Assembly (NCBI GenBank): GCA_963754335.1
Contig: CAVWFQ010000009.1
Span: forward strand, 62,001-126,000
Direction: 5' to 3'
DNA length: 64,000 bases
Source of the DNA: JBBSDP01 sp963754335
GTDB taxonomy: Bacteria > Planctomycetota > Phycisphaerae > Tepidisphaerales > Tepidisphaeraceae
Shown here: positions 29,832 through 39,440 of the stretch, piece after piece
How positions within the stretch are numbered: position 1 is the stretch's first letter
Layout of the letters: each line of letters begins with the position of its first letter
The notes under the pieces: model-generated
What the model was told of the DNA's origin: nothing
The model's input: the letters and a program-made list of their open reading frames with translations, nothing else
The model's database searches: none
Made by a program: the position numbers and the translations under genes

Positions 29832-32800
29832 ATGACCGCAAAGACAACGGCCGCTCGCCTCGATTCCCGTAAATTTGACAAAGGAAATTGCACCCTCAGC
29901 ACGCTCGTCGTACTGACGCTCCTGACAGGATGCGTCGTTGCCTGGTGTTGGGCTCACCACGAGCGCCCGTTCGGCATTTCCGAGCGGGCGGCCTGGACGA
30001 CCAGTCAGGTGAGTGGTTCGCCGGAAGCGCCGGATCCCTATCTGACGCAGCGCGCTTATCCCAAACTGAACTTCGATCGTCCGCTGGACATCACCTGGAC
30101 GCCGGATGGGAAATGGGGATTTGTCGTATCCCAGCATGGGAAGATTTACTCGTTCAAGAATGAGCAAACCGTTGATCATTCGGATCTGGCCCTGGACCTG
30201 TCGCAGGTGCGGGGACTCGACAAGATTCCGGACTGCAAAGGGGCCGGCGACAGCTTCGGAATGATCCTTCACCCGAAGTTTGCGGAGAACCATTACTGCT
30301 ACGTCTGCTACTCGCTGGACTGGACGACTTACATTCGCAATCACAAAGATGGCACGCGCATTTCGCGGTTTACGGTCAGCAACACCGATCCGCCGACGAT
30401 TAATCCGAAGAGCGAAGTGATCGTTCTAAGCTGGCTGCAGGGGGGGCACGACGGCGGATGCGTGAAATTCGGGCCGGATGGATATCTGTACATTTCGACG
30501 GGGGATGCCGGGGATCCAAATCCGCCGGACCCGTTCTCGACGGGGCAGGATATCGGCGATCTGCTTTCTTCTGTTTTGCGGATCGACGTGGATCGTCCGG
30601 ACGGAGAGAAGGCGTATTCGATTCCGCCGGACAATCCCTTCGTGAAAACCCCGGGCGCGCACGGCGAGGTCTGGTGTTATGGCTTGCGCAATCCATGGCG
30701 AATGAATTTCGATAAGCAGACAGGGAATCTCTGGATCGGCGACGTGGGGTGGGAATTATTCGAATCGGTCGATTGCGCGAAAGCGGGCGGAAACTACGGC
30801 TGGAGCATTATGGAGGGACCCAATCCGGTCCATCCAAACGGCAGGCGCGGACCGACGCCGATCAGCAAACCGCAGGAGGCGATGTCGCACGTCGAAGCCG
30901 CATCGATTACCGGCGGGTTGGTTTATCGAGGCAACAAGATTCCCGGCCTCAAAGGCTATTACATCTACGGCGATTGGCAGACGAGTCGGCTCTGGGCGGC
31001 CAAGTGCAATGGAGACACGCTCGAGCCGTATCAGACCATCGCCCATACCGACCAGCGCATCGTCGCCTTCGGCGAAGACCCCGATGGCGAGCCGGTGATC
31101 GTCGATCATATTGGCGGCGGGTTGTGGCACATCGTGCCGAACCCGGATGTCGGTCGTCCATCGCATTTTCCACGGAAGTTGAGCGAGACTGGAATTTTCG
31201 CGTCGGTGAAGGACCAGAAGCCGGCGGCGGGGGTTCTGCCGTTTTCGATCAACGCGCCGCAGTGGGTCGATGGGGCGACGGCGCAGCGATGGGTGGCATT
31301 CCCGGGCAACCAAACGATGACCTGGGGAAAGGGCGTTTGGGGAGACGACAAGCCGGCATGGCCGAATGACACGGTGCTGGTGCGGCTCGCTGTCGATGGA
31401 GATGCGCGATAAGGATCCAGGCAGCGGCAAGCTTGTCGAGACTCAGCTTCTGCATTTCGACGGCCGTCAGTGGCAGGGGTACACCTATGCCTGGAACGAC
31501 GACCAGACGGATGCGGAGTTGCAGCCGTTCAACGGGTCGGAGAAGACCCTGACGATTTCCGATCCAAATGTGCCCGGCGGAACGCGGCAGCAGCAATGGC
31601 ATTATGAATCACGGGCTCAGTGCATGACGTGTCACAACGTCTGGTGCGATTATGCCCTGGCATTCAATCTGCCCCAGCTCGATCGAACCGAGAGGTTTCG
31701 AAATGAGAGTGGTACCGATACGCTCGATAATCAGGTTCGCACTTTCCGGCACCTGGGGCTGCTGATCACGCCCAAGCCGCCACCTCCGCCGGATCCTAAG
31801 GCAAAGCCGCAGCCTCCGTTTCCGCCCGGCCCGGACCCGGAAAAGGAAGCGCTGACGAATCCGTATGATTCGACCGGGGAACTCTCCGAGCGGGCCCGCT
31901 CCTATCTGCACGTCAACTGCTCGGTCTGTCATCGATTTGGCGGCGGGGGGACTGCGCTGATCGATCTCAGCAAGCCGATGCACCAGGAACAGATGAACGC
32001 GGTCAATGCGGCTCCGCTTCTGGGAAGCTTCGGGATCGACGATCCGCGGATCATTTTCGCCGGCGATCCGAGCCGGTCGGTTCTCCTGTATCGCGCCTGC
32101 AAGCTTGGAAGCGGGCGTATGCCGCATATCGGTTCCGACAAAGTGGACGAAAAGGGGACGGAACTGCTGCGAAAGTGGATCGGTCAACTGGCGAATGTAA
32201 CCGGCACGCCGGACATCAGCCCGGCAACGCTTAAGGCGCGATCGGAGCAGACGCAATCGGCCCAGGCGATTATCGCGGCCGGCGCCTCGCCGGCCGCGGT
32301 TGATGCGGCGACGGATTCGCTTCTCTCGACGACGAGCGGGGCGATGGTGCTCCTGGGTGGAATCGACTCGGACATGAGGCTGCCGTCGGCGGTGAAGCAA
32401 CAGATCCTGTCGAAGGCGATCGCCGCGCCGCTGGAGCCGGTGCATGATTTGTTCCGGCGGTTTGATCCCAAAGAAGCGATGACGGTTCATCTGGGGACAA
32501 ACTTCGACCGGGCCGGGCTCGTCGCCAGAGCGGGCGACGCAATCCACGGTCGCAAAGTTTTCTTCGAGAGCGCAGGCGGATTGTGCGCCAAGTGTCATCG
32601 GATTGATGGACAGGGGACGGATTTCGGCCCAGACCTCAGTCACATCGCCACCAAATATGACAAGGCGGCGCTGTTAGAGAACATCGTCGAGCCGTCAAAG
32701 ACCATCGCCGAGGGATTCACGAGTTATCTCGTCAAGACAAAAGGGGGCGACGTCATCAACGGATTGCTCGTCAGCAAGACCGATTCCGAAGTGGTGCTCA

Positions 32801-32949
32801 AGGATACGACCAAACAGTATCACGTGCCGGCCGCCGATATTCAAAAGATGGTGGCGCAAACGGTTTCTGCAATGCCTGAGGGATTGCTGGCTGATTTGAG
32901 TCCGCAGGATGCGGCGGATCTGCTGGCATTTCTGGCAACGCTCAAATGA
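29832..32949 (+). CDS. PQQ-type sugar dehydrogenase fused to c-type cytochrome domains (one frameshift)
   Basis: ATG 29832 is followed by a membrane anchor (LSTLVVLTLLTGCVVAW). Residues about 70-450 form a glucose/sorbosone-dehydrogenase propeller (PLDITWTPDGKWGFVVSQHGKIY, WCYGLRNPWRMNFD, GNYGWSIMEGP). The next part, starting AGVLPFSINAPQWVDGA, and with CMTCHN and CSVCH, belongs to a family usually fused to such dehydrogenases (TIGR03806-like, from memory). A final planctomycete-type haem domain has CAKCHRIDGQG and an FGPDLS motif. Three CxxCH sites are thus present. The frame changes near 31405. The joined protein of about 1,040 residues would oxidise an alcohol or sugar in the periplasm and pass electrons through its own haems. 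Substrate unknown. Confidence 0.8.
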
Positions 32950-33033
32950 ACAGAAGCGGTCGGGCGTGCGGATTCAGTCCTTAAGTCTTCAGACATCAAG
33001 GTGCATGATGAAATATCGCTGCGATAGGATCTT

Positions 33034-33129
33034 AGCGAGCCGCGACCGTAAGGGAGCGATGGAATCGCGGACGCCTGGAATCCGGAGTTCTGTTCATTTC
33101 ACGCTCCCTACTAACGGTCGCGGCTCGCT
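33034..33129. repeat. Inverted-repeat element (family D)
   Basis: Arms AGCGAGCCGCGACCGTAAGG.. (33034-33058) and its near-complement ..CTAACGGTCGCGGCTCGCT (33102-33129) flank about 43 bases. Repeats of this sequence type are, from memory, abundant in planctomycete genomes. It sits between two convergent genes and could also serve as a transcription barrier. Confidence 0.8.
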
Positions 33130-33169
33130 ACGCACCTTTCGAGCAAGAAATGTGTGAAATCACAAGGAT

Positions 33170-33715
33170 TCAGCCAGCGGCGGCTTGATCGTCCTCGAGA
33201 GGGGTCTCGCGGCCCGCCAGGAGCTCAAGCCGGTGTCGGTCCTTTTTCAAACGCCAGACGAGATATGCAACGACGCCGAGGTTGAGCAGGACGAACGCGA
33301 ACTTGACGAGATGGGGCCGGTGGACAAATTCGTAAATCTCGACGGGAATCAGAAGGCAGGTGGTGGCGATGGTGAACCATTCCGCCCAGCGTTTCTCGAG
33401 GTAAAGGCCGATTCCCTGAATGCTGAAGAGAATCGTGTAGGCGAAGAAGCCCGCGCCGATCAGCGCAAGCTTCCGGTTATCGACGAGAAGCACACGGGCA
33501 AGCAGCCACGTGGCCACACGGCTATGAGGATCAAGATTGGCGCGATCCACCCAGCGAAGCAGGATGCGCGTCAGATCGCGATGTCTCAGATGCAGCGTCG
33601 CGATCCCGGCGGCCAGCATGAACGCGGCTTTGAGGAGCTTGTAAACGGCAATCCAGCTGAGCAGCCCGCGCGAAGTCGAATCGCTGGCAGCTTGAACGGG
33701 TTGGTACGCAGGCAC
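33170..33715 (-). CDS. DUF2127 family membrane protein
   Basis: The 181-residue protein has four predicted membrane helices and the DUF2127 signature layout: LSWIAVYKLLKAAFMLAAG at the start, GAGFFAYTILFSIQGIGLYLEKRWAEWFT in the middle (shown as family-typical), and the EIYEFVHRPHLVKFAFVLLN end. The family's function is unknown; members are often near stress-response membrane proteins, as here (33.8-36.2 kb). A short charged tail ends the protein. Confidence 0.85.
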   Translation of the reverse strand: MPAYQPVQAASDSTSRGLLSWIAVYKLLKAAFMLAAGIATLHLRHRDLTRILLRWVDRANLDPHSRVATWLLARVLLVDNRKLALIGAGFFAYTILFSIQGIGLYLEKRWAEWFTIATTCLLIPVEIYEFVHRPHLVKFAFVLLNLGVVAYLVWRLKKDRHRLELLAGRETPLEDDQAAAG

Positions 33716-33777
33716 ACTTGAGTTTAGGTGCTTACGATCATTGACGCCGGTGCGGCTTGAACGGCCGTCGAACCCCC

Positions 33778-33825
33778 CACGCCGGGTCCTGTGGACCCGG
33801 ATCCGGGTTCTCAGGACCCGGCGTG
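33778..33825. repeat. Nested perfect palindrome / hairpin (family E)
   Basis: CACGCCGGGTCCTG (33778-33791) pairs with CAGGACCCGGCGTG (33812-33825) and the interior GGACCCGG..CCGGGT adds a second stem. It lies between the DUF2127 gene start and the end of the next gene on the same strand. No run of T follows, so it is not a typical intrinsic terminator. Confidence 0.7.
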
Positions 33826-33847
33826 AAGAATAGCTGTGAATCAGCTT

Positions 33848-34186
33848 CTAAACGGCTGTGTCGGCCAGATCTTCAGCCTCACTCTGGTGTCCGTTGCCAT
33901 TGGCGCTTCCGTTGCCATTGGCGCTGTGTCCGATCGATTTGGCGGATTCGGCCATGTGAGCGAGCATGCGATTAGGCGTTTCGTTCGCGCCTTTGACGAC
34001 TCGATCGAATTCCTCGTTGATGAGGCCCTGGACCGTGCGCAGCTCATCCTGGATTTTCCGCCGCTGATCGAGAAGGGACGTTACCTGTTCGTCGATCCGT
34101 TGCAGCGTGGTCATTCGTCCATGAGCCTTTTGGAACAGGCTCACCGCCGCGGAACCCTGGGGTTGGGAAACAGTTTCATTTGCCAC
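33848..34186 (-). CDS. Small coiled-coil protein of unknown function
   Basis: The start is the GTG at 34186, seven bases after an AAGGAG, giving 112 residues; the longer frame to 34228 lacks a binding site. Residues about 15-60 (RIDEQVTSLLDQRRKIQDELRTVQ) are strongly helical and charged, likely a coiled coil. The C-terminus has a low-complexity NGNGSANGNG stretch. It precedes, in the same direction, the DUF2127 gene and follows a group of small membrane-stress-like genes. No family name can be given. Confidence 0.6.
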   Translation of the reverse strand: MANETVSQPQGSAAVSLFQKAHGRMTTLQRIDEQVTSLLDQRRKIQDELRTVQGLINEEFDRVVKGANETPNRMLAHMAESAKSIGHSANGNGSANGNGHQSEAEDLADTAV

Positions 34187-34450
34187 GATCAGACTCCTTT
34201 CAACAGGTGCGGTTGATCCATCAACCAAAGCGGTAGTGGCACGACAGGGATTTTATCCGGGGAACCCGATGTCTGCCCTGCCCAAAGCCGCTATGCAAAG
34301 GCCATCGTACATTCGGAGAATACGAATGCAACCCGTGCCAGTTGAAGTAATATCGGACGAAGGAAGGCGAAACCGCCAATCGAAGAGGAATAACTTGCCT
34401 CTTGCCTCAGGATATTTGAAATTCGGCTCTGAGCCGATGAACGACGGGCC

Positions 34451-34669
34451 TCAGCAATAAACGTCGTATTCGATGGGATAAGGAATGAGATCCGGCCGCA
34501 CCAGATGCAGCTTCCGCAGGCGGACTTCCGGGCGATAGAAATAATTGTTCGACTGTTCCGACCCGGGGGAAGCCGCAGGCGGCGCGACGGGCCGCGGGGC
34601 GGCGGAGACCGTCAAAAGGCAACTGCCGAGCAACAAAAGGCCAGGCAAACGACGGCCACGGAATGTCAT
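34451..34669 (-). CDS. Small putative lipoprotein
   Basis: ATG 34669 starts MTFRGRRLPGLLLLGSC, with LGSC as a lipobox, and the mature part is only about 55 residues (SPGSEQSNNYFYRPEVRLRKLHLVRPDLIPYP). A longer frame up to 34736 in another phase is not convincing. It may be a small envelope lipoprotein. Function unknown. Confidence 0.5.
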   Translation of the reverse strand: MTFRGRRLPGLLLLGSCLLTVSAAPRPVAPPAASPGSEQSNNYFYRPEVRLRKLHLVRPDLIPYPIEYDVYC

Positions 34670-34866
34670 AGAAAAAGCTTTCTGAAGGGCGCAACCCGGC
34701 CGAGCGCATTGCCGGATTTCCTTCGTCCCGCCTCAATATGCGGGGCGACTATCAGACTATAGCCTACTCCTGGACGGGCGTGGAACCAACGAAAATCCGA
34801 ATTTGCGCCAAGCTTTCGTTTAACAGATGTCAATCCCGGCAAGGCGTAACAATGAACATGCCGTTG

Positions 34867-35391
34867 TTAGACCGAAGCATTGGATGAACCCTGTGGATCC
34901 GCGGATTGAGGATCGGTCGCGGCACCCGGGGGGATCTGAGAGTTAAGGACATTGGCAAGCAGGGGACCGACAACCCCCAATAATTCCTTTAAAATCAGGC
35001 CAATCCACCCTTTGTGTTCTTTTCCGTGGCCGTTGGAATTGCCGTTTTCCTCATGAGAAGGCTTATTTGGATTGAGGGCGGCCTCAATCCGGCGAAGCCG
35101 CCGCAGAGCTTGCTCTTCTTTCGAAGGAACAAGTGTCACGGCGGCAACAAAACCAGCTACCGCGCCTGCGCCGACGCCAATCCACGGATGTGCGTGCGCC
35201 CAGGCGACCGGGTTTGCGCCTTTGGCGAGCGACGCCTTCATCTCATGGGCGGCGCGAGCCATCGCCGCTCTGGCAGCCACGGCTTGCTGCGAAAGATAGG
35301 CCGATTCGGTGAGCCTGGCGACGTCCCCTTCAGGGGCGGCCGTCGAGGTCGTGCCCGAACCGGGTCTGCTGGCTGCGTTTTCGACGTTCAT
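34867..35391 (-). CDS. Hypothetical protein with DUF883-like helix and one membrane segment
   Basis: The 174-residue product has an alanine-rich amphipathic helix (VAARAAMARAAHEMKASLAKG), then HPWIGVGAGAVAGFVAAVTLVPSK, reminiscent of the YqjD/DUF883 membrane end that carries a GxxxG-rich helix, and a positively charged segment with RLRRIEAAL. The tail has a membrane-associated helix (WIGLILKELLGVVGPLLANVL). It overlaps by 62 bases the end of the YqjE-like gene upstream on the same strand. These proteins probably localise to the inner membrane; role inferred as envelope stress. Confidence 0.6.
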   Translation of the reverse strand: MNVENAASRPGSGTTSTAAPEGDVARLTESAYLSQQAVAARAAMARAAHEMKASLAKGANPVAWAHAHPWIGVGAGAVAGFVAAVTLVPSKEEQALRRLRRIEAALNPNKPSHEENGNSNGHGKEHKGWIGLILKELLGVVGPLLANVLNSQIPPGAATDPQSADPQGSSNASV

Positions 35392-35839
35392 ATTTTTCCA
35401 AGGTGTTTTGCCGCGAGGTCTTGGTCAAACGAGATACGGCAATGACCACAACGAATCCAAGCAGAAGTAAAAACACCGAACCCGTGATGAGATCGGCCGC
35501 CCATTCCGATCCCGCAGGCAACACCTTTGCCACGGCTCCGGCAACGCCGACGAGCGCCAAAACGACGGCCGTCACAACGATCGCCGCCACCGCAATCAGG
35601 CCAATGATTCCCAGCGCGGCCAGGATGATGACATTGCGGATTCCGAGCCGCAGGCCGTCCAGCTTGGCGGTGATGTAATACCCGGCATATTCGCGAATCT
35701 CAGCGAAATGGCGAAGGCTTTCGCGGAACGCCTCCGCCGGTGAAGTCGCGCCCGCGGGAGCGTCGGGCGCCGGCTGAGCGTCCGCAGGCGCCGACTGCGC
35801 AGGCGACTCGGTCGCCTGGGTATGTCCTTGGGAATCCAT
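35330..35839 (-). CDS. YqjE/phage-holin superfamily membrane protein
   Basis: Start at ATG 35839, with GAAGG eight bases upstream; a GTG five codons earlier is also possible. After a Pro/Ala-rich N-terminus, RESLRHFAEIREYAGYYITAKLDGLRL leads into two long membrane helices, the DUF1469/YqjE layout (holin-like fold). YqjD, YqjE and YqjK genes in enterobacteria are an osmotic/stationary-phase module; here a DUF883 gene is immediately upstream, so the pairing is conserved. Positively charged C-terminal tail. Confidence 0.75.
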   Translation of the reverse strand: MDSQGHTQATESPAQSAPADAQPAPDAPAGATSPAEAFRESLRHFAEIREYAGYYITAKLDGLRLGIRNVIILAALGIIGLIAVAAIVVTAVVLALVGVAGAVAKVLPAGSEWAADLITGSVFLLLLGFVVVIAVSRLTKTSRQNTLEKYERRKRSQQTRFGHDLDGRP

Positions 35840-35919
35840 GGTCGCCACCTTCACTTGCCTGACGCACGCAAGCTCAATTTAACGCCGGTTTACGACCAGC
35901 CTGGAGATTCCGGCACTTC

Positions 35920-36207
35920 TCAACTTCGCTTCCAGATCAGGCCAAGTAACAGCCCGACCCCGGCGGCGATCAGGAGGGCCTGCATGGGCTTTTCTTTCAC
36001 GTATCCCTCGAGATTCTCTTCCCAATCATGGGCCATGCCGCGGCCCTGATCGTAATAACCGCGCGCCTGATCGGTGAGCTGCTCATACTTTTCCCTGGCG
36101 GCGTCGCGAACCTGGCCGCCCAGGTCCCGAAGATTCTGACTGACTTCTGAAGCTTTGTCGCGAAGGTCGGCCTGGCCCGCGGTTGATGGATCGTTCATGC
36201 GTGACAT
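35920..36207 (-). CDS. DUF883 / YqjD-ElaB-like membrane protein
   Basis: The 95-residue product has a helical, charged N-terminal two thirds (LGGQVRDAAREKYEQLTDQARGYYDQ) and a C-terminal membrane helix (ALLIAAGVGLLLGLIWKRS) after a VKEKPMQ segment, exactly the DUF883/YqjD plan, in which E. coli members bind ribosomes and anchor them at the membrane in stationary phase. An AAGGAG precedes the start. First gene of the module DUF883 - YqjE-like - helix protein. Confidence 0.85.
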   Translation of the reverse strand: MSRMNDPSTAGQADLRDKASEVSQNLRDLGGQVRDAAREKYEQLTDQARGYYDQGRGMAHDWEENLEGYVKEKPMQALLIAAGVGLLLGLIWKRS

Positions 36208-36487
36208 TTGAAATGCTCCTTATACCAGTGACTATTGGAACAGTTACTCCAGACACTATAAAAGGACCGACCGGCGCGGGCAGCGCGAAAAATGGCAAAA
36301 TTCGACGTGGGATGAAATGTGCGGGAAAAAGTCAACGTCCGGGAACGACGAAACCGGGATGCGCGGCGTAAAACAAAAACTTGTCACTCCCGGTCTTGTA
36401 GGATAGGCTTGTATTCACGACAGCGGAGCAACAATTCGGTCCCGTCATCGTGGTCGCCGAGACACTTCGAATCAGCAGGAGCAAATC

Positions 36488-37006
36488 GTGGGAATCAGAC
36501 AAACACTCAACGAAAATCCCGTCATTACGGCCGGCGCCACGGGCGCCATCATCGTCATTGCCCTGATCTTCATTCTCTTCCAGATGTTCGGGCACAGTCG
36601 CACCGGCGGTGGACACATCTCCGGCAAGGCTTTCTATTCTGACGACGACGGGAAGACCTGGTTCACTGATGAGGCATCGAAGCTTCCGCCGATCGATCAT
36701 GATGGGAAAGTCGCCTATCGCGCCGCCGTCTTCAAATGCGCTGACGGGACCGAGTTTGTCGGTCGTCTGGAGAAGTTCAGCGACGAAGCCAAAGCGCAGA
36801 TGGAGGCGCAGATTCAGAAGAATCCCAATGCAGCGCCGGTATTGCAGTACACCGCATCCATGGGGGCACTCGAGGTAAAGCTCCCCGGTGCCACGAATTG
36901 GATGAAGCTGATCGGCAGCTCGCCCGACGAACTCCGCAAAGTAATGCAGCCGGCCTGTCCGAAGGATGGATCCAATGTCGGAGTGATTCAGGTTCGCCCG
37001 GAATGA
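36488..37006 (+). CDS. Membrane-anchored protein of unknown function
   Basis: GTG 36488 follows AGCAGGAGC and starts MGIRQTLNENPVITAG, then a membrane helix (IIVIALIFILFQMF). The outside part has SGKAFYSDDDGKTWFTDEASKLPPIDHDGK and VFKCADGTEFVGRLEKFSD, with two cysteines. I have seen similar proteins in planctomycetes but know no name. Possibly a small periplasmic binding or folding domain; 172 residues. Confidence 0.6.
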   Translation: MGIRQTLNENPVITAGATGAIIVIALIFILFQMFGHSRTGGGHISGKAFYSDDDGKTWFTDEASKLPPIDHDGKVAYRAAVFKCADGTEFVGRLEKFSDEAKAQMEAQIQKNPNAAPVLQYTASMGALEVKLPGATNWMKLIGSSPDELRKVMQPACPKDGSNVGVIQVRPE

Positions 37007-37046
37007 CTTTTGGCGTGTTTGGCCGTGAAACTTCTGGCGGCCCTTT

Positions 37047-37257
37047 GTGGCACGGCTTTTCAAGCCGTGAGTGCCGATACTCCGGCACCTTGGCTGGTAC
37101 CCCAGCCAGAGCTGCAAGGGCGAAGCTTTCTTTGCATTCAAAATTGAAGAACGCTTCGCTCTTGCCTTTCATCCACGGATTGCGGATTCGGCTATGCTCA
37201 CCGCAGGCCGTCGATTGCTGCGGCGTACCGCAGCCACGGCTTGGAAAGCCGTGCCAC
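37047..37257. repeat. Long nested inverted-repeat element (family F)
   Basis: The outer arms 37047-37069 (GTGGCACGGCTTTTC...) and 37235-37257 are inverted with one mismatch over 23 bases. Inside, a second pair (GCAAGGGCGAAGC near 37109 and GCTTCGCTCTTGC near 37155) forms another long stem, plus smaller hairpins. About 210 bases without a gene: a MITE-like palindrome or a structured RNA. No protein coding seen. Confidence 0.75.
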
Positions 37258-37301
37258 GGGAAAACGAATCCGCCGATTCTGTCACATCCCGCCGCCGCTG
37301 T

Positions 37302-37601
37302 TTATCCTGTGATATCGATATGTGCTGCGTCTTCATCTTCTGATGGAGCGGCCTTATCTTCTTCTCGCTCGTGGTGGGTGAGATGCCGTTCGGGATCGCC
37401 GCGCTCTTGAGCGCCGTCGCCGACTAGCGTCACGATGTCAGGGCTTTCAACTTCGAGTTCGGGTTCTTCGGATTCCCCGCTCGCGTTCTCGTAGACGATC
37501 GGGGCGCGGCGTACCTGTTTCTCCCGATCAACCACAAGCTGACGCTGGGTCTGGGGGGAAGCGAGGATGGCTCCGGCCAATGGATTGATTTCCGTCATCA
37601 A
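37302..37601 (-). CDS. Small acidic conserved hypothetical protein
   Basis: This 99-residue product starts MMTEINPLAGAILASPQTQRQL and is followed by DREKQVRRAP and a highly acidic C-terminus (PSEDEDAAHIDITG). A similar small protein with the NPLAGAILQSPQ-type start is, from memory, found next to flagellar or housekeeping genes in Phycisphaerae; no domain assignment is possible. No signal peptide. Confidence 0.5.
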   Translation of the reverse strand: MMTEINPLAGAILASPQTQRQLVVDREKQVRRAPIVYENASGESEEPELEVESPDIVTLVGDGAQERGDPERHLTHHEREEDKAAPSEDEDAAHIDITG

Positions 37602-37766
37602 CGGCTCGCGCGGCGGCGATGGTCATCGTTAGTTATCGGCATAAATTGCCAGTTGAATTGGAATTTTTTGCCGTAGGGGTGAAAGCCAGGTAATTCGGGT
37701 GAGCCTGAGTTGAATTGCTTGTGTTGGAGCGGTGTTTCGTGCGCGCCAATATCAACCGCCGATCTT

Positions 37767-37855
37767 CAACGTTCAACATCCAACGTTCAACGTTCAACTT
37801 TCAATGAAGGGAAACCGCCTGTCTTTGAACGTTGAACGTTGGATGTTGAACGTTG
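37767..37855. repeat. Perfect 31-bp inverted repeat built of CAACGTTC units (family G)
   Basis: The arm 37767-37797 is a run of CAACGTTCAACATC-like units and its exact reverse complement occupies 37825-37855, with 27 bases between. It lies in the 264-base gap before the end of the SH3 gene. A related shorter palindrome using CGAACGTTCG units lies at 46095-46155. Confidence 0.9.
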
Positions 37856-37865
37856 TCTCATTCTT

Positions 37866-39172
37866 CTATTCATTTCCGGTGCTGGCCGCCTTGGGCAGCA
37901 GGCTGGGTGGAAGGATCTCCGCCGCGATGCTCCCGTTCACCTTGGTTGGATCGATCGTCTGAACGGCCGTGGGGGAATCGATGATCTTCATGTTGAGTGC
38001 CGAGTCGGTGCTGAGGGCTCCTTTAACTCCAACAAATTGCCCGATCAGGTCGGCGTATTTCGGCTCCGGCGTTCGCACATAGGCAACCGTGCGGCCGGTG
38101 GCAGGATCAGTCAGGCGATAAAGCGTGGAGCCGGCATGTTGGAGACTCGAGCCACGCAACGTGCCGACGGCGGTGTAAAGCTCCACACTATTGGACTTGA
38201 TCCGCTCTTGGATCTCTTCCCGCTCGGCGGTGACGCGCCTTGCCGCGCTCCTTCATCTTGTCCTGCGAAGACTTGGTGGCGAGGAATTCCTGTTTGGCCT
38301 CGTTGCGCAATTTGAGATTGGCCAGGCGTACCTCGGCGACGCGGCGCATGGAATTGGGCAACGCGTCCTGTTTCAGCAACGAATCGTAGCCGCTCAGAAG
38401 CGGATCCAACGCCTGCTCGGTGATCGGTTTTTCGCTGGCGGCGGCATACAGCACTTCCAGCTGGTCGTACTGTGTCGAGGCCGCATCCGCGGGTTGCGTC
38501 GTCGAGGCAGCCAGGGCGGTGGAGTTCTCCCCGACCGGCTTGGTTGTCGAGCTCGCAGCAAGGCCCGCGCTGGGTTCGGTCGTTCCGCCGGGCCGAGCAG
38601 ATTCCTGTAGGGCGCCAGTGCCCGCTCCCGAACTCTGCGCCGGTGGCATCACCGGATTTGGCAACGACCTTCAAAAAGTCGACGAAATTCTTGCTGACGT
38701 AGAGGACGCTTCCTTCGGGCGGTTTGATTTTGAAATATTCGTCCTGCTCTCCGATGATCGTCACGTCGTCCCCTTCATTGACCTTCGCCATCGGAGCAAT
38801 CTTCATCATGTTCAGGGAGCTGCCCACCTTCGCAATCACTTCGCGCGAGGCCCGGCCCACGCTGCCGTCATTGCGACGATCGATATAAACCTTCGGAACA
38901 TAGGCGAAGCTCCCCTCCGGCGGGCGAATCTTCAGCCAGTTGTTGTGCAATCCGATGACGGTCACCTGCGTGCCCTTGTCGAGCTTCATGGTCTGATAGG
39001 AATTCTCGCTCGCCCCGCTACGGACGTAGACGCTGTCGGCGTTCACCACGCCGAGTAATTCGTGTTTGGCGTTGTCGACATCGCCGGGAACGGCCTCTTC
39101 GCCGAAGAGAGCGGAAGCCGAAAAAATAAGAGTAGTCAAAGAAACGACGGCGAGAGCGAAATGACGGGCCAT
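37866..39172 (-). CDS. Secreted protein with two SH3-like domains (two frameshifts)
   Basis: ATG 39172 follows a GGAGGTG and opens a signal peptide (LAVVSLTTLIFSASALFG). Two bacterial SH3-like units follow: ADSVYVRSGASENSYQTMKLDKG... and VGSSLNMMKIAPMAKVNEGDDV, each with the YVRSG-type start and WLKIRPPEGSFAYVP-type end. A Ser/Thr/Ala-rich linker leads to a coiled-coil (VRLANLKLRNEAKQEFLATK) and a C-terminal domain (ELYTAVGTLRGSSLQHAGSTLYRL) that mirrors small-domain repeats. Frames must be joined near 38650 and 38230. SH3b domains often bind cell-wall peptides. Total about 435 residues. Confidence 0.7.
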
Positions 39173-39440
39173 GAAGGCACCTCCGTGTGCGGGTCGGTCT
39201 GGGGCCGGGTGCAACTTCCCGAGCCTTTTATCCTGGACAGGACGCGTCACATTCGATGCCGAACAGCCCATTCGCTTCGAAGCACGGCCTGTATGCAGGG
39301 AAGTAATACCAAATTATCGGACGATGTAAAGCAGCTTTTGCGCAATGCGCGAAAATTGCGCCTTCCTGCGGAGGCGCTACCAACTCATTTTGAAGTGAAG
39401 CAAAACACTCTTTCACAAAGCGGACGCTACAATATTCGCG

